A stretch of 44,557 bases of DNA from Gammaproteobacteria bacterium (GCA_003695765.1 RFHQ01000147.1:1-44557), one strand, 5' to 3'. Positions 27,030-34,599 are shown, counted from the first letter of the stretch. The notes: generated from the sequence alone by a model not told the origin. Numbers and translations are program-made.

Positions 27030-27743
27030 TTAGCGCCCGATTTCTTCTTTCAGTTCAGACAGTTCCAGGTGCCGCACATCGCGGCCGTGCACCATGTAGA
27101 TCACGTACTCGGCAATATTCTTGGCGTGGTCGCCGATGCGCTCCAGCGCGCGCGCCACCCAGCTGACATCCATGAAACGCCGGATCGTGCGCGGGTCCTC
27201 CATCATCAGCGAGATGCACTGCCGAACGATCATGTCGTATTCCTCGTCGACCAGCTTGTCCTCCTCGACGACCTGCAGCGCATCGCTGGCGTCGACCCGA
27301 GAAAAGGCATCCAGCGCGTCGTGCAGCATCGCCTGCACGTGCTCCGCCAGGGTCCGCAGTTCACTGTAGTGGTCGTGCGGCTGTTGCTCGTTGGCCAGGC
27401 GCGCCGCCAGATAACCGATCTTTTGCGACTCGTCGCCGACCCTTTCCAGATCGGTGATGGTCTTGATGATTGCGACGATCAGGCGCAGATCACCGGCCGC
27501 CGGCGCCCGGGTCGCCAGCACGCGGCTGCACTCCTCGTCGATCGCCACCTCGAGCTGGTTGATCTTGTAGTCCTCGCGCGCGACGCGCAGTCCCATCTCG
27601 CTGTCGCCGGTCGTGATTGCCTCGATCGCCGTATCCAGGTGCGTTTCGACCAGCCCGCCCATGCGCAGCACTTCGGTGCGCAAGTGTTCCAGCTCCTCGT
27701 TGTAGCGGCGGGAAATGTGCTGGCTGAACTGTTCGGATTCCAT
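27030..27743 (-). CDS. phoU: Phosphate signalling protein PhoU
   Basis: A cytoplasmic negative regulator linking PstSCAB to PhoR, 237 residues of two three-helix bundles. Metal-binding-type acidic motifs ERVGDESQKIG and LERIGDHAKNIAEYV match the family E(D)xxxD repeats. The ATG at 27743 (MESEQFSQHIS) has GGAGAAGG just upstream; the in-frame extension to 27779 is not conserved. Its position between phoR and pstS, rather than after pstB as in E. coli, is notable but seen elsewhere. Confidence 0.95.
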   Translation of the reverse strand: MESEQFSQHISRRYNEELEHLRTEVLRMGGLVETHLDTAIEAITTGDSEMGLRVAREDYKINQLEVAIDEECSRVLATRAPAAGDLRLIVAIIKTITDLERVGDESQKIGYLAARLANEQQPHDHYSELRTLAEHVQAMLHDALDAFSRVDASDALQVVEEDKLVDEEYDMIVRQCISLMMEDPRTIRRFMDVSWVARALERIGDHAKNIAEYVIYMVHGRDVRHLELSELKEEIGR

Positions 27744-27784
27744 GGCCTTCTCCACGACCCGGCACGCGGGCGACTGCAAGAATA

Positions 27785-29074
27785 TCAGGATGTCACGACG
27801 CGATCCGCCGGAAAATGGCAGATGAATTCACTGCCCTTGCCTGGTTCACTGTGAATCTCCAGGTCGGCATCGTGACGCTTGAGGGCGTGCTTGACGATGG
27901 CCAGGCCCAGGCCGGTGCCGGCTTCCTGGCGGGCACGCGCCGCGCTGGTCCGGTAGAAACGCTCGGTCACGCGCGGGATGTCGTCCGCGGCAATGCCGAT
28001 ACCGGTATCCCGCACGGCCAGATGCCCGCCCTGCCCGTCGACCCACCAATGCACGCTGATTCGCCCGTCCGCCGGCGTATAGCGCAATGCATTGCTGACG
28101 AGATTCCCGAGAATCGATTTCAGTTCACCGGGCTCGCCCAGCAGCGCGGCCTCCTGGGCGACCTCGACGCTCAGCTGCCGGCCCGCGTGTTCACCGGCGA
28201 GCGCGTCGCGCAGCACCGCATCGATCAGGCCGCGAACGTCCACGCGCTGTTCGCGTGAGGAGCTGCCGGCGGATTCCAGGCGCGACAACTCGAGCAGATC
28301 GGCCACCAAGCGCCGCATGCGCGCGGCTTGCTCCTGCATGTCGCGCACCGGTTCCCGCCAGGCGGCCGGGAATTCCGCTTCGTCCGCCATTGCATCCAGA
28401 TAGCCGGCAATGACGGTGAGCGGCGTGCGCAATTCGTGGCTGGCATTGGCGACGAAGTCACGGCGCATGCGTTCCAGATTGACGGTTTCGCTGATGTCGC
28501 GAACCAGCAGCAGTTTCTGCTCGGCGCCGAAGGGGATCAGCCGGCAGGACAGCCAGCGGTCTGCTGCCAGCGGCGAGGGAATAACGACGCTGGTCTTGGG
28601 CGAACCGGATTCCAGGTAGCGAATGAAGCCGGGATGCCGGATCAGGTTGTCGATCCGCATGCCGCGATCGCGTTTTTTCTTCAGGCCCAGCATGCCGCGC
28701 GCCGCCTTGTTGCTGCGCACGATCTCCAGTTCACGGTTCAGGATGACACCACCGTCCGGAAAGGCCTTGGTCGAGGCCTGGATCTCCTTGACCAGCCGCC
28801 GCCAGCTGTCGCGGCTGGCACGCGTCCGGCGCCGCAGCAACTCGATGCGCGCGATCACCTGCGACCAGGGGCCGTTGCCCGCCGGCAAGGGATAGGCCGC
28901 GCCGGTCGTCAGCCAGCGTTCGAGCAGATAGAGATGGTAGACATGCCAGGCCAACAGGACTGCCGTCGCGGTGAACAGCCCCCAGAACGGTGCATCGTAC
29001 AACCAGCCCACGAAGCCGCCGGCGATGAGCAGGGCGGCGTGCTGCAGCAAGGTCCTGAGCCAGAGCGGTGTCAC
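27785..29074 (-). CDS. phoR: Phosphate sensor histidine kinase PhoR
   Basis: An inner-membrane sensor kinase of 429 residues. Two N-terminal helices (LLQHAALLIAGGFVGWLY and WGLFTATAVLLAWHVYHLYL) are separated by a very short periplasmic turn, as in E. coli PhoR. A PAS-like region follows (about residues 95-200), then the phosphoacceptor His213 in FVANASHELRTPLT and an ATPase domain with VSNALRYTP, DTGIGIAADDIPRVTERFYR and GTGLGLAIVKHALKRHD. The GTG start is 1 base after the phoB stop. It phosphorylates PhoB when phosphate is low. Confidence 0.95.
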   Translation of the reverse strand: MTPLWLRTLLQHAALLIAGGFVGWLYDAPFWGLFTATAVLLAWHVYHLYLLERWLTTGAAYPLPAGNGPWSQVIARIELLRRRTRASRDSWRRLVKEIQASTKAFPDGGVILNRELEIVRSNKAARGMLGLKKKRDRGMRIDNLIRHPGFIRYLESGSPKTSVVIPSPLAADRWLSCRLIPFGAEQKLLLVRDISETVNLERMRRDFVANASHELRTPLTVIAGYLDAMADEAEFPAAWREPVRDMQEQAARMRRLVADLLELSRLESAGSSSREQRVDVRGLIDAVLRDALAGEHAGRQLSVEVAQEAALLGEPGELKSILGNLVSNALRYTPADGRISVHWWVDGQGGHLAVRDTGIGIAADDIPRVTERFYRTSAARARQEAGTGLGLAIVKHALKRHDADLEIHSEPGKGSEFICHFPADRVVTS

Positions 29075-29075
29075 T

Positions 29076-29762
29076 TCAGCGGGTGGAGAACCGGTACCCG
29101 GCGCCGCGCACAGTCTGGACGTAGCGCTGCAGGCCCACCTCTTCCAGCGACTGGCGCAGGCGGCGGATGTGCACGTCGACGGTCCGTTCCTCGACGTAGA
29201 CGTTCTGGCCCCAGACCCGATCGAGCAGCTGCCCGCGACTGAAGACGCGCTCCGGGTTGCTCATCAGGTACTTGAGCAACCGGTATTCGGTAGGCCCCAG
29301 ACCGATCTCCGCCGCGCCGGCCGTCACCCGGTGGCTGACGGGGTCCAGCTGCAGCTCGCCTGCGCGCAGCGGCTCGTCGGCCGCCGGCGCCGCCCGGCGC
29401 AGCAGCGCCTTGATACGCGCCACCAGTTCCCGCGGTGAAAACGGCTTGGTGATATAGTCGTCGGCTCCGCCTTCCAGGCCCGAGACCTTGTCGCGTTCCT
29501 CGGCCCGCGCCGTCAACATGATGATCGGCAGGTTCCGGTTCGGCTCCTCGCGGCGCAGAGCCCGGGTCAATTCGAGCCCGCTGGCATCCGGCAGCATCCA
29601 GTCCACCAGCACCAGGTCCGGTGCCTCGTTGGCGATCAGTTCGCGGGCTGTCGCGCAATCGGCGGCCTCGATCACCGCGAAACCGGCGCGGCTCAGGTTG
29701 AAGCCGATCATCTGCCGGATCGGCATCTCATCCTCGACAACGAGTATGCGTGGACCGCTCAT
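29076..29762 (-). CDS. phoB: Phosphate regulon response regulator PhoB
   Basis: A 228-residue OmpR-type response regulator. The receiver has acidic residues E10 and D11, phosphoacceptor D54 ([10 protein letters not shown]), Thr in IIMLTAR and Lys in YITKPFSP. The winged-helix output domain has [13 protein letters not shown] and [15 protein letters not shown]. The ATG at 29762 follows GGAG and begins the conserved [11 protein letters not shown]; the longer open frame upstream is antisense to the cytochrome gene. Its promoter carries a good Pho box, consistent with autoregulation. Confidence 0.95.
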   Translation of the reverse strand: MSGPRILVVEDEMPIRQMIGFNLSRAGFAVIEAADCATARELIANEAPDLVLVDWMLPDASGLELTRALRREEPNRNLPIIMLTARAEERDKVSGLEGGADDYITKPFSPRELVARIKALLRRAAPAADEPLRAGELQLDPVSHRVTAGAAEIGLGPTEYRLLKYLMSNPERVFSRGQLLDRVWGQNVYVEERTVDVHIRRLRQSLEEVGLQRYVQTVRGAGYRFSTR

Positions 29763-29789
29763 TGCAACTCCGCCGTCCCCGGCCATGCT

Positions 29790-29823
29790 ATTACAACGGC
29801 CGTTTATTACAAGCGCATGACAG
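29790..29823 (-). promoter_or_regulatory. Pho box and -10 of phoB
   Basis: On the minus strand CTGTCAT-GCGC-TTGTAAT (29823 to 29806) is two 7-bp repeats with a 4-base spacer, the classic PhoB site. Ten bases later TGTAAT (29795 to 29790) fits a -10 at the expected distance. The phoB start is 28 bases further on. This is the clearest PhoB site in the window. Confidence 0.75.
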
Positions 29824-29911
29824 CGGCGACGTCCCGGCCGGTGAGGAGAGCATTGGCCGGCAGCGAGCGCCACCGGGCGGCCGTGACCCGACCGCCGGCG
29901 AACGGTGACGG

Positions 29912-30370
29912 CTAAGCGCCCGTCGCGTCCCTCAGCCAGGCGATCAGCGCGGCCCGGTCGGCGGGATCCCTGATGCCGATGAAGACCATCTTGTTGCCCG
30001 GAATGAATTCGCTCGGCCGTTCGAGCCAGCGGTCCAGCGTCTCCGGCGTCCAGGTCACGCCGGACTCTTTCAGCGCCTCCGAGTAGGCGAACCCCGGCTG
30101 GGTTCCGGCCCGCCTGCCGAAGACACCGTGGAGGTTGGGTCCGACCTTGTGCGGCTCGCCTTCGCCGACGCTGTGACAGGCGCGGCACTGCAGGAACAGC
30201 GTTTCGCCGCGCTTCGGATCGGCCGACGCCAGCAAGGCCTCGAGATCGTAGCCAGCCGCGCCCGCCGCCGGGCCCGTTCCGCCTTGCGGCGCTTCGTTCC
30301 GGCCGCCGCAGGCCGCGAGCAGCAATGAACAACTCAATAAAAGCAACGAGACCTTGGGCGAACACTGCAT
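29912..30370 (-). CDS. Class I c-type cytochrome, lipoprotein
   Basis: A 152-residue single-haem cytochrome c. The haem-attachment motif is CRACH, and the distal Met is probably in NKMVFIGI. A lipobox-type signal, [14 protein letters not shown], suggests attachment to a membrane by lipidated Cys. Overall it resembles cytochrome c-550/c2 types ([21 protein letters not shown]). The ATG at 30370 is chosen because the signal starts there; upstream codons are Arg-rich. The redox partner is unknown. Two Pho-box-like sites upstream raise the possibility of phosphate control. Confidence 0.88.
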   Translation of the reverse strand: MQCSPKVSLLLLSCSLLLAACGGRNEAPQGGTGPAAGAAGYDLEALLASADPKRGETLFLQCRACHSVGEGEPHKVGPNLHGVFGRRAGTQPGFAYSEALKESGVTWTPETLDRWLERPSEFIPGNKMVFIGIRDPADRAALIAWLRDATGA

Positions 30371-30453
30371 CGATCGACAACTCCCTGGTCGCGGCCGCCG
30401 GACTAAAACGGCGCGCAGTCTAGCACAGCGCCGCGCGAGCAATTTGCCTGATT

Positions 30454-30471
30454 ATGACAATTTCGTGACAT
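30454..30471 (-). promoter_or_regulatory. Pho-box-like site 1 upstream of cytochrome c gene
   Basis: The minus strand reads ATGTCAC-GAAA-TTGTCAT, again 7-4-7. It is 84 bases before the cytochrome start. It shares GTCAC-GAAA with the porin site at 22100-22117. Confidence 0.5.
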
Positions 30472-30489
30472 TTGCGCGTCGTTTTATTC

Positions 30490-30522
30490 ATACTAGGCGC
30501 CAATATGACATTTCGGCGACAG
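30490..30522 (-). promoter_or_regulatory. Pho-box-like site 2 with possible -10
   Basis: The minus strand reads CTGTCGC-CGAA-ATGTCAT (30522 to 30505), followed after 9 bases by TAGTAT (30495 to 30490) as a candidate -10 for the cytochrome gene. The facing CTGTCAT on the plus strand at 30536 makes the region partly palindromic. Confidence 0.5.
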
Positions 30523-30555
30523 ATTGAAGTACGCTCTGTCATCGGAATGTGCGCC
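30496..30555. other. Imperfect palindrome upstream of the ribbon-helix-helix gene
   Basis: CATTTCGGCGACAG (30509-30522) and CTGTCATCGGAATG (30536-30549) pair with two G-U wobbles and one mismatch around a 13-base loop. GGCGC (30496) and GCGCC (30551) extend the symmetry. It could be an operator for the ribbon-helix-helix protein, paired PhoB half-sites or a 5' leader hairpin. Confidence 0.45.
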
Positions 30556-30613
30556 GAACGCCACACAAAAAGAATACAGTCTGTTTCCAATAGCGGAACA
30601 GCCAACAGGCAAA

Positions 30614-31123
30614 ATGCTGCACAACATGAATCAGAACGCTGGCGCGACGAGCAGTGAGGGAAGAACGAGAACGTTCTCGTTACGCCTGACTGAAGCCGAA
30701 CTGGCGAAGATCCGGGAAATGGCGACGCGCCTCGGGGCCTCCGAGGCAGCGGTGATCCGTTACGCGATCCGCAGCATGCTCAACCGGGTGGCGCCGCTCT
30801 ACGACCCGAATGCCAAAGGCTTCAGTCTGATCCCGGTGTTCGTGGAATGCGGCGCCGAGCTGACCAGTTATTTCGACCTGGACGTCGACCGGCTCGAGCG
30901 GATCATCAATGGCGATACGAACAACGGCAACGGCAAGCCGCAGGTCGAGAAGGACGACCTCGCACTGCTGGCCATGTCGGGCCTGCGGGAACCCCAGGTC
31001 CACGCGAAGCTGCGCGAACTGAAAGCCAGCGGCGTCGAACAGTACGACGTGCCGCGCAGCCTGCGCAGTTATTTTTACGACAAATACATTTATCAGAGTT
31101 CCACGGAGAAGGACGGCGACTGA
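30614..31123 (+). CDS. Ribbon-helix-helix domain protein
   Basis: A protein of about 169 residues with an N-terminal ribbon-helix-helix DNA-binding domain, as in Arc/CopG proteins. The strand is RTRTFSLRLTEAE, followed by helices ELAKIREMATRLG and SEAAVIRYAIRSMLNRV. The C-terminal 100 residues (from PLYDPNAKGFSLIPVF) are not a family I recognise. They include a linker with NGDTNNGNGK and a basic end (RSLRSYFYDKYIYQ). The start is uncertain: ATG 30614 has a weak AGG upstream, and ATG 30626 (MNQNAG) is an alternative. The stop codon lies inside the first hairpin repeat, tying the gene physically to the array. Confidence 0.7.
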   Translation: MLHNMNQNAGATSSEGRTRTFSLRLTEAELAKIREMATRLGASEAAVIRYAIRSMLNRVAPLYDPNAKGFSLIPVFVECGAELTSYFDLDVDRLERIINGDTNNGNGKPQVEKDDLALLAMSGLREPQVHAKLRELKASGVEQYDVPRSLRSYFYDKYIYQSSTEKDGD

Positions 31124-31169
31124 CGGTCCGCGATTTCCAAATTGCGTCATCGGGCGCGGGCTGTCAGTC
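31118..31169. repeat. Hairpin element R1
   Basis: Arms 31118-31132 and 31155-31169 form a 15-bp stem with two G-U pairs (GACTGACGGTCCGCG against CGCGGGCTGTCAGTC). The apex has ATTTCCAAAT and then the shared TGCGTCATCGGG. The left arm contains the stop codon of the ribbon-helix-helix gene. No T-run follows, so it is not a standard terminator. Confidence 0.8.
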
Positions 31170-31320
31170 AGCCATCTCCGTTGAACTAACGGTGGCGGTA
31201 GTAAAACCGCAAAGACACAACGAAAAGAACCATGGAGGATCAGGCCGGGAAACGGCAGCTTGAACAGCTACCCGGACCGGTCATTGAGAGGAGAGCAATC
31301 CGGCCATCGAACCGCGAAAG

Positions 31321-31355
31321 GGTCACAACCCCACCTTGCGTCATCGGGCGTGACC
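31321..31355. repeat. Hairpin element R2 (short form)
   Basis: GGTCAC (31321-31326) pairs with GTGACC (31350-31355). The interior ends in TTGCGTCATCGGG (31336-31348). The ATTTCC part of the other copies is replaced by a C-rich segment, so this is the most divergent copy. Confidence 0.65.
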
Positions 31356-31389
31356 TGGAAGCGGCGGACGGAAAGGCTCGACAGAAACC

Positions 31390-31447
31390 GTGATCGGCAG
31401 TTCGCGCATTTCCAAAATGCGTCATCGGGGCGCGGACTGCCGGTCAC
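31390..31447. repeat. Hairpin element R3
   Basis: Arms 31390-31406 and 31431-31447 form a 17-bp stem with two G-U pairs. Inside, GCATTT-CCA-AAATGC makes a small hairpin and GTCATCGGGG (31421-31430) is left unpaired. The loop CC could pair with the GG run as a pseudoknot. Confidence 0.8.
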
Positions 31448-31575
31448 CGGATTCTGAACCGGACAATCCGGCGTCGTCCACCAGGACGGGCGGCGTCTGC
31501 GAACCGGCGGCATGGCCGGCGGCTCGGAACTGAAAAAACTACAGAGGAAAAGTTACAGCGTTCTCCAAAGAGACA

Positions 31576-31633
31576 GTGGCCGGTGATTCGTGCATTTCCA
31601 AAATGCGTCATCGGGGCGCGGGTCACCGGCCAC
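31576..31633. repeat. Hairpin element R4
   Basis: Arms 31576-31592 and 31617-31633 form a 17-bp stem with three G-U pairs; one further A-T pair closes it. The apical part (TGCATTTCCAAAATGCGTC onward) is identical to R3 for about 29 bases. The outer arm sequence differs from R3 but remains complementary. Confidence 0.8.
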
Positions 31634-31716
31634 TTGAACCCGGATCGCCGGGGCGCTGCTGAGGGGCAGCTGGCGAGAGCGTTGTTAGTGGGAAGAAAGA
31701 GGCCGGAGTAGCAGGC

Positions 31717-32436
31717 ATGAACAGCAGTATGAGAAACGGCATGATCGGCGTCCTCGCCCTCTTCGGGCTGACGGCCAGTCAGGCCACGGTGATCGACTTC
31801 GAGGGTTTCGCAGCCGGCACGATCATCGACGATGACATCGCCGGTGTGACCATCAGCGCGATCACCAACGGCTTCAACACGCCGGACGTCGCGATCATTT
31901 TCGATTCGGACAACCCGACCGGCGGCGACTGGGACCTGGGCGCCCCGTTCATCCAGAACGGCAACAGCAGCACGCAGTTCTTCCCGGGCAATATCCTGAT
32001 CCTGCAGGAACGCAACGACTGCAATGCCAACAGTTGCGCCGAGCCGGACGACAACGCCCGTGGCGGGCGCATGACTTTTCAGTTCGATACGCCGGTCGCG
32101 TTGAACTCGATCGACTTCTTCGACATCGAGAACCACGAGTCCGGTTCGGGCGTCAACGCCTACGGCATCGCCATGTTCGCAACCACCAATGCTAGCGGCA
32201 CGGACAGCCTGATCGGCATGTGGACGGTACCCAGCACCGGCGGCAACAACACCTGGGGCACGCTGGACTTCGGCGGCCTGTCCGGTGTGACCCGCCTCGA
32301 GATCGTGTTGCTGGGTTCGGGGGCGGTGGACAATCTCGACTACACCGTGGTGCCCCTTCCGGCAGCCGCCTGGCTGCTCGGCAGCGCCCTCGCCGGCATC
32401 GCGGCGCTGCGCCGCCGCCGGCTTGGGCTGGCCTGA
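31717..32436 (+). CDS. VPLPA-CTERM sorting-domain surface protein
   Basis: A 239-residue exported protein with an N-terminal signal (MRNGMIGVLALFGLTASQA) and a C-terminal sorting tail. The tail has VPLPAAAWLLGSALAG, then a hydrophobic stretch and RRRR, the tripartite form recognised by exosortase. The body is Gly/Asn/Asp-rich and begins with VIDFEGFAAGTIIDDD, common in this class; two Cys (NDCNANSC) are present. Its function is unknown; relatives are tied to exopolysaccharide or biofilm surfaces. No exosortase gene is in the window. It follows the hairpin array and ends in an intrinsic terminator. Confidence 0.88.
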   Translation: MNSSMRNGMIGVLALFGLTASQATVIDFEGFAAGTIIDDDIAGVTISAITNGFNTPDVAIIFDSDNPTGGDWDLGAPFIQNGNSSTQFFPGNILILQERNDCNANSCAEPDDNARGGRMTFQFDTPVALNSIDFFDIENHESGSGVNAYGIAMFATTNASGTDSLIGMWTVPSTGGNNTWGTLDFGGLSGVTRLEIVLLGSGAVDNLDYTVVPLPAAAWLLGSALAGIAALRRRRLGLA

Positions 32437-32463
32437 CTGCGCCACCCGGACAACGAGTCCAGC

Positions 32464-32495
32464 ACGGGCCGGCAATCGCCGGCCCGTTGCGTTTT
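32464..32495 (+). terminator. Intrinsic terminator after the VPLPA-CTERM gene
   Basis: ACGGGCCGGC-AATC-GCCGGCCCGT is a perfect 10-bp stem with a 4-base loop, followed by TGCGTTTT. It lies 27 bases after the stop codon. Confidence 0.88.
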
Positions 32496-32721
32496 CGCCT
32501 GCGGCCGTTAGAAAACGCATGCCGCCTCGTCGCGCGGGTCACGGGAATGTCAAAAACGTTCCCTGCCGGCCGGCGGTTCCGGCATAATCAGGCCCATAAA
32601 AGAGCGCCGCGGCCCGATTGAACATAATCACAGTGGCCGGAAGGCGCGGCATTCCGCCGTTGCGGCCGGTCAACCGCGACGGTCGATAACAACAACAGGG
32701 GCCCAAGGGGTTCGCCGCAGA

Positions 32722-33438
32722 ATGCAATCGATCCTGATCGTCGAACACGACAAGACTCTGCGCAGCCTGCTGTCCTTCATCGTCAGTGGCGCAGGCTACG
32801 AAAGCGCGGAGGCCCCCGATGCGATCAGTGCGATCGACCTGGCGACGCGCATCGAGCCGCAACTCGCCGTGCTCGACATGCAGCTGCCGGACATGAATGG
32901 CCAGAAACTGCTCCGGTACTGGCGGGCCGACGATGCGACGCAGACGCTGCCCGTTATCATGCTGACCGATGCCCAGGATCCCGCAGAACGCGCCGCCTGC
33001 CTGAAGGCCGGCGCCGACGATTGCCTGTCAAAGCCCTTCGACCGCGCCGAGCTGGTCGCGCGTATCGAGGCCGTGCTCCGGCGCAGCACCCGACATTCCG
33101 CCGACCACCAGGAAGCCAGCATCAAGCAAGCCAATGGCCTGCAACTGGACCTGCGCAGCCTGCGGGTCATGGCCGACGACCGCCCGGTGCATCTAGGGCC
33201 CATCGAGTTCAAGCTGCTGAACGTATTCATGAGCCATATGGACCGCGCCTTGAGCCGTTCGCAAATCGTCGACAAGGTCTGGCGCGTCAACGCCTACGTC
33301 GACGAGCGCACGGTCGACGTGCACGTCCGCCGGCTGCGGCGGGCGCTACGCGCGACAGGTCACGACAAGATGATCCAGACGGTCCGCGGCGTCGGCTACC
33401 GCTTCGCCTCGGAACCGCCAGCCCGCCGCGCCAACTGA
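32722..33438 (+). CDS. Orphan OmpR/PhoB-type response regulator
   Basis: A 238-residue response regulator with a receiver (residues 1-120) and a winged-helix DNA-binding domain (about 130-230). Phosphoacceptor D52 (LAVLDMQLPD), Thr in VIMLTDA and Lys in LSKPFD are present. The acidic pair is E8-H9 rather than two acids, so phosphorylation may be altered. The output domain has LGPIEFKLLNVFM and ERTVDVHVRRLRRAL, very close to PhoB. No kinase gene is adjacent. The 285-base spacer upstream holds the previous gene's terminator and a weak CATAAT at 32583. Target genes are unknown. Confidence 0.88.
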   Translation: MQSILIVEHDKTLRSLLSFIVSGAGYESAEAPDAISAIDLATRIEPQLAVLDMQLPDMNGQKLLRYWRADDATQTLPVIMLTDAQDPAERAACLKAGADDCLSKPFDRAELVARIEAVLRRSTRHSADHQEASIKQANGLQLDLRSLRVMADDRPVHLGPIEFKLLNVFMSHMDRALSRSQIVDKVWRVNAYVDERTVDVHVRRLRRALRATGHDKMIQTVRGVGYRFASEPPARRAN

Positions 33439-33513
33439 GGCGCCATCACGCCCCCGCCCTGGTCTCAGATACGGATTTCCATGCCATGCCCGAGCGCCAG
33501 CGCTGGCTCGCGA

Positions 33514-34527
33514 TCAGCGCGGCGGCGCCGGCTCGTTCTCCCGCATATAGACGCTGAAGCTGGAATCGTTCTGACTGCCCCAGGTCTCCGGCGGCGGCGC
33601 CCGGAAGTACTGCTCGCCGAGCCGCTCGGCGACATGCTTGACCAGCTTGTCGGGCATTCTGTCGATGCTCATCGGCTTGGTCATGAATGTCCGGTACAGC
33701 AAATGCCCGGGCATCTGGCCCTGCAGCATCCACGGCAGCCAGGGCCCGATCCGCGTCCAGACGCCTGAATAGTCGACCGAGTCCAGGCTATCGTCCTGCA
33801 GTTCGGACAGCTTCGCCGTCCGGTGGAACATCTCGCTGATGCGGTTCACCGGCCCGGCGGATTCGCGCGGCCACTCCTCGACCGACATCGGATTCGGCGC
33901 CACGACATGCACCTCGAACATGTTCATTGCCTTGTCGATCTTCTCCTGCACCCACCAGGGTGGCGTGAACGGAATTTCCTGCACCCGGCCGTCGAAATCC
34001 ATCTTGAAGATCGGCGCGATCTCGGCGTTGACGACGAGATTGTGAATCGGCACAACCTTGACTTCTTCGCCGTGGAACGGATTGGTCCAGCGATCCATGT
34101 ACTCGCCGGTCCGTGGATCGGTATAGAAGGCGCATTCGCGATTGAAGATGCGATAGCTGCCATCCGGCTGAGCCTCGGTGCGCAGCACGCCCATGCCCTC
34201 GACACCGAAGAGTTTCTGCAACGGCTTGTCCGGCGATGTCACGGCGAAGATATCGCCGCCGAACCAGCCAACGACCTCCTGCTCCGGATCCAGGCTGCCC
34301 ATGACCTTGATGAAGGCGTGCAGGTTCTGCGCCGGGTCCGAGAAATCGATGGTCCGTGGCACCGGGCCGGGCTCCGCCTGACCATCACCGGCCGAAGCGA
34401 GCAGCGCATTTTCCTGGGCGCAGGCGCTCAGCAAGGGCACCGCCGATGCCGCGGCACCGGCTCCGAGCATCGCGTTCAGCATGCTACGGCGATTCATCAG
34501 GGCGCGTAACTGGCTGGAATAGAGCAT
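33514..34527 (-). CDS. DUF1838 family protein, Tat-exported (copy 1)
   Basis: A 337-residue protein of the DUF1838 type, whose biochemical role is not known. The N-terminus has a twin-arginine motif (MNRRSMLNAML) and a hydrophobic region ending in a lipobox-like LLSACAQ, suggesting a Tat-exported lipoprotein. Family-like segments are DFSDPAQNLHAFIKVMGSLD, DPRTGEYMDRWTNPFHGEEVK and GPWLPWMLQGQMPGHLLY. GGAGG lies 5 bases before the ATG at 34527. It is the last gene of a minus-strand set and a paralogue of the upstream gene. Confidence 0.78.
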   Translation of the reverse strand: MLYSSQLRALMNRRSMLNAMLGAGAAASAVPLLSACAQENALLASAGDGQAEPGPVPRTIDFSDPAQNLHAFIKVMGSLDPEQEVVGWFGGDIFAVTSPDKPLQKLFGVEGMGVLRTEAQPDGSYRIFNRECAFYTDPRTGEYMDRWTNPFHGEEVKVVPIHNLVVNAEIAPIFKMDFDGRVQEIPFTPPWWVQEKIDKAMNMFEVHVVAPNPMSVEEWPRESAGPVNRISEMFHRTAKLSELQDDSLDSVDYSGVWTRIGPWLPWMLQGQMPGHLLYRTFMTKPMSIDRMPDKLVKHVAERLGEQYFRAPPPETWGSQNDSSFSVYMRENEPAPPR

Positions 34528-34599
34528 CGTGTCCTCCCGTGGTCTTCCGGCCGGCCCTGGTGGCCGGCACCTGTTGTTGTCAGTATCCTGGCGGTGCCT

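Larger units (their letters stand above)
31124..31716. other. Non-coding hairpin array region
   Basis: This 593-base stretch has no credible gene; short open frames here have no family features. It holds hairpin elements R1 to R4 and further stem-loops between them: GCGGT/ACCGC at 31195-31210, CCGGG/CCCGG at 31245-31275, CCGGATT/AATCCGG at 31447-31471 and CCGGC/GCCGG at 31504-31519. Purine-rich linkers join them. TTGAAC or CTGAAC follows shortly after R1, R3 and R4. The layout suggests a long structured RNA, either the leader of the downstream gene or a separate transcript. Direction is inferred as plus from both neighbours. Confidence 0.65.

Noticed and set aside
31118-31169. R1 as a rho-independent terminator of the ribbon-helix-helix gene
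   Set aside because: No T-run follows the stem, and three relatives of the same element lie downstream.
31118-31633. Integron attC sites as the explanation of the hairpin repeats
   Set aside because: attC sites conserve the outer core boxes (RYYYAAC and GTTRRRY) and vary inside. Here the apex is conserved and the base varies, there is no integron integrase, and XerD is a distant housekeeping gene.
31118-31633. REP/BIME elements or MITEs
   Set aside because: Mobile copies should share stem sequence and have fixed ends or target duplications. These copies share only the apex. No RAYT transposase is in the window.
31671-31686. Sigma-54 promoter for the VPLPA-CTERM gene
   Set aside because: TGGC-GAGAGCG-TTGTT has the right spacing, but the essential GC of the -12 element is GT. 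No sigma-54 activator gene is nearby.
33496-33507. Palindrome GCCAGCGCTGGC as a terminator between convergent genes
   Set aside because: It has no loop of proper size and no T-run on either side.
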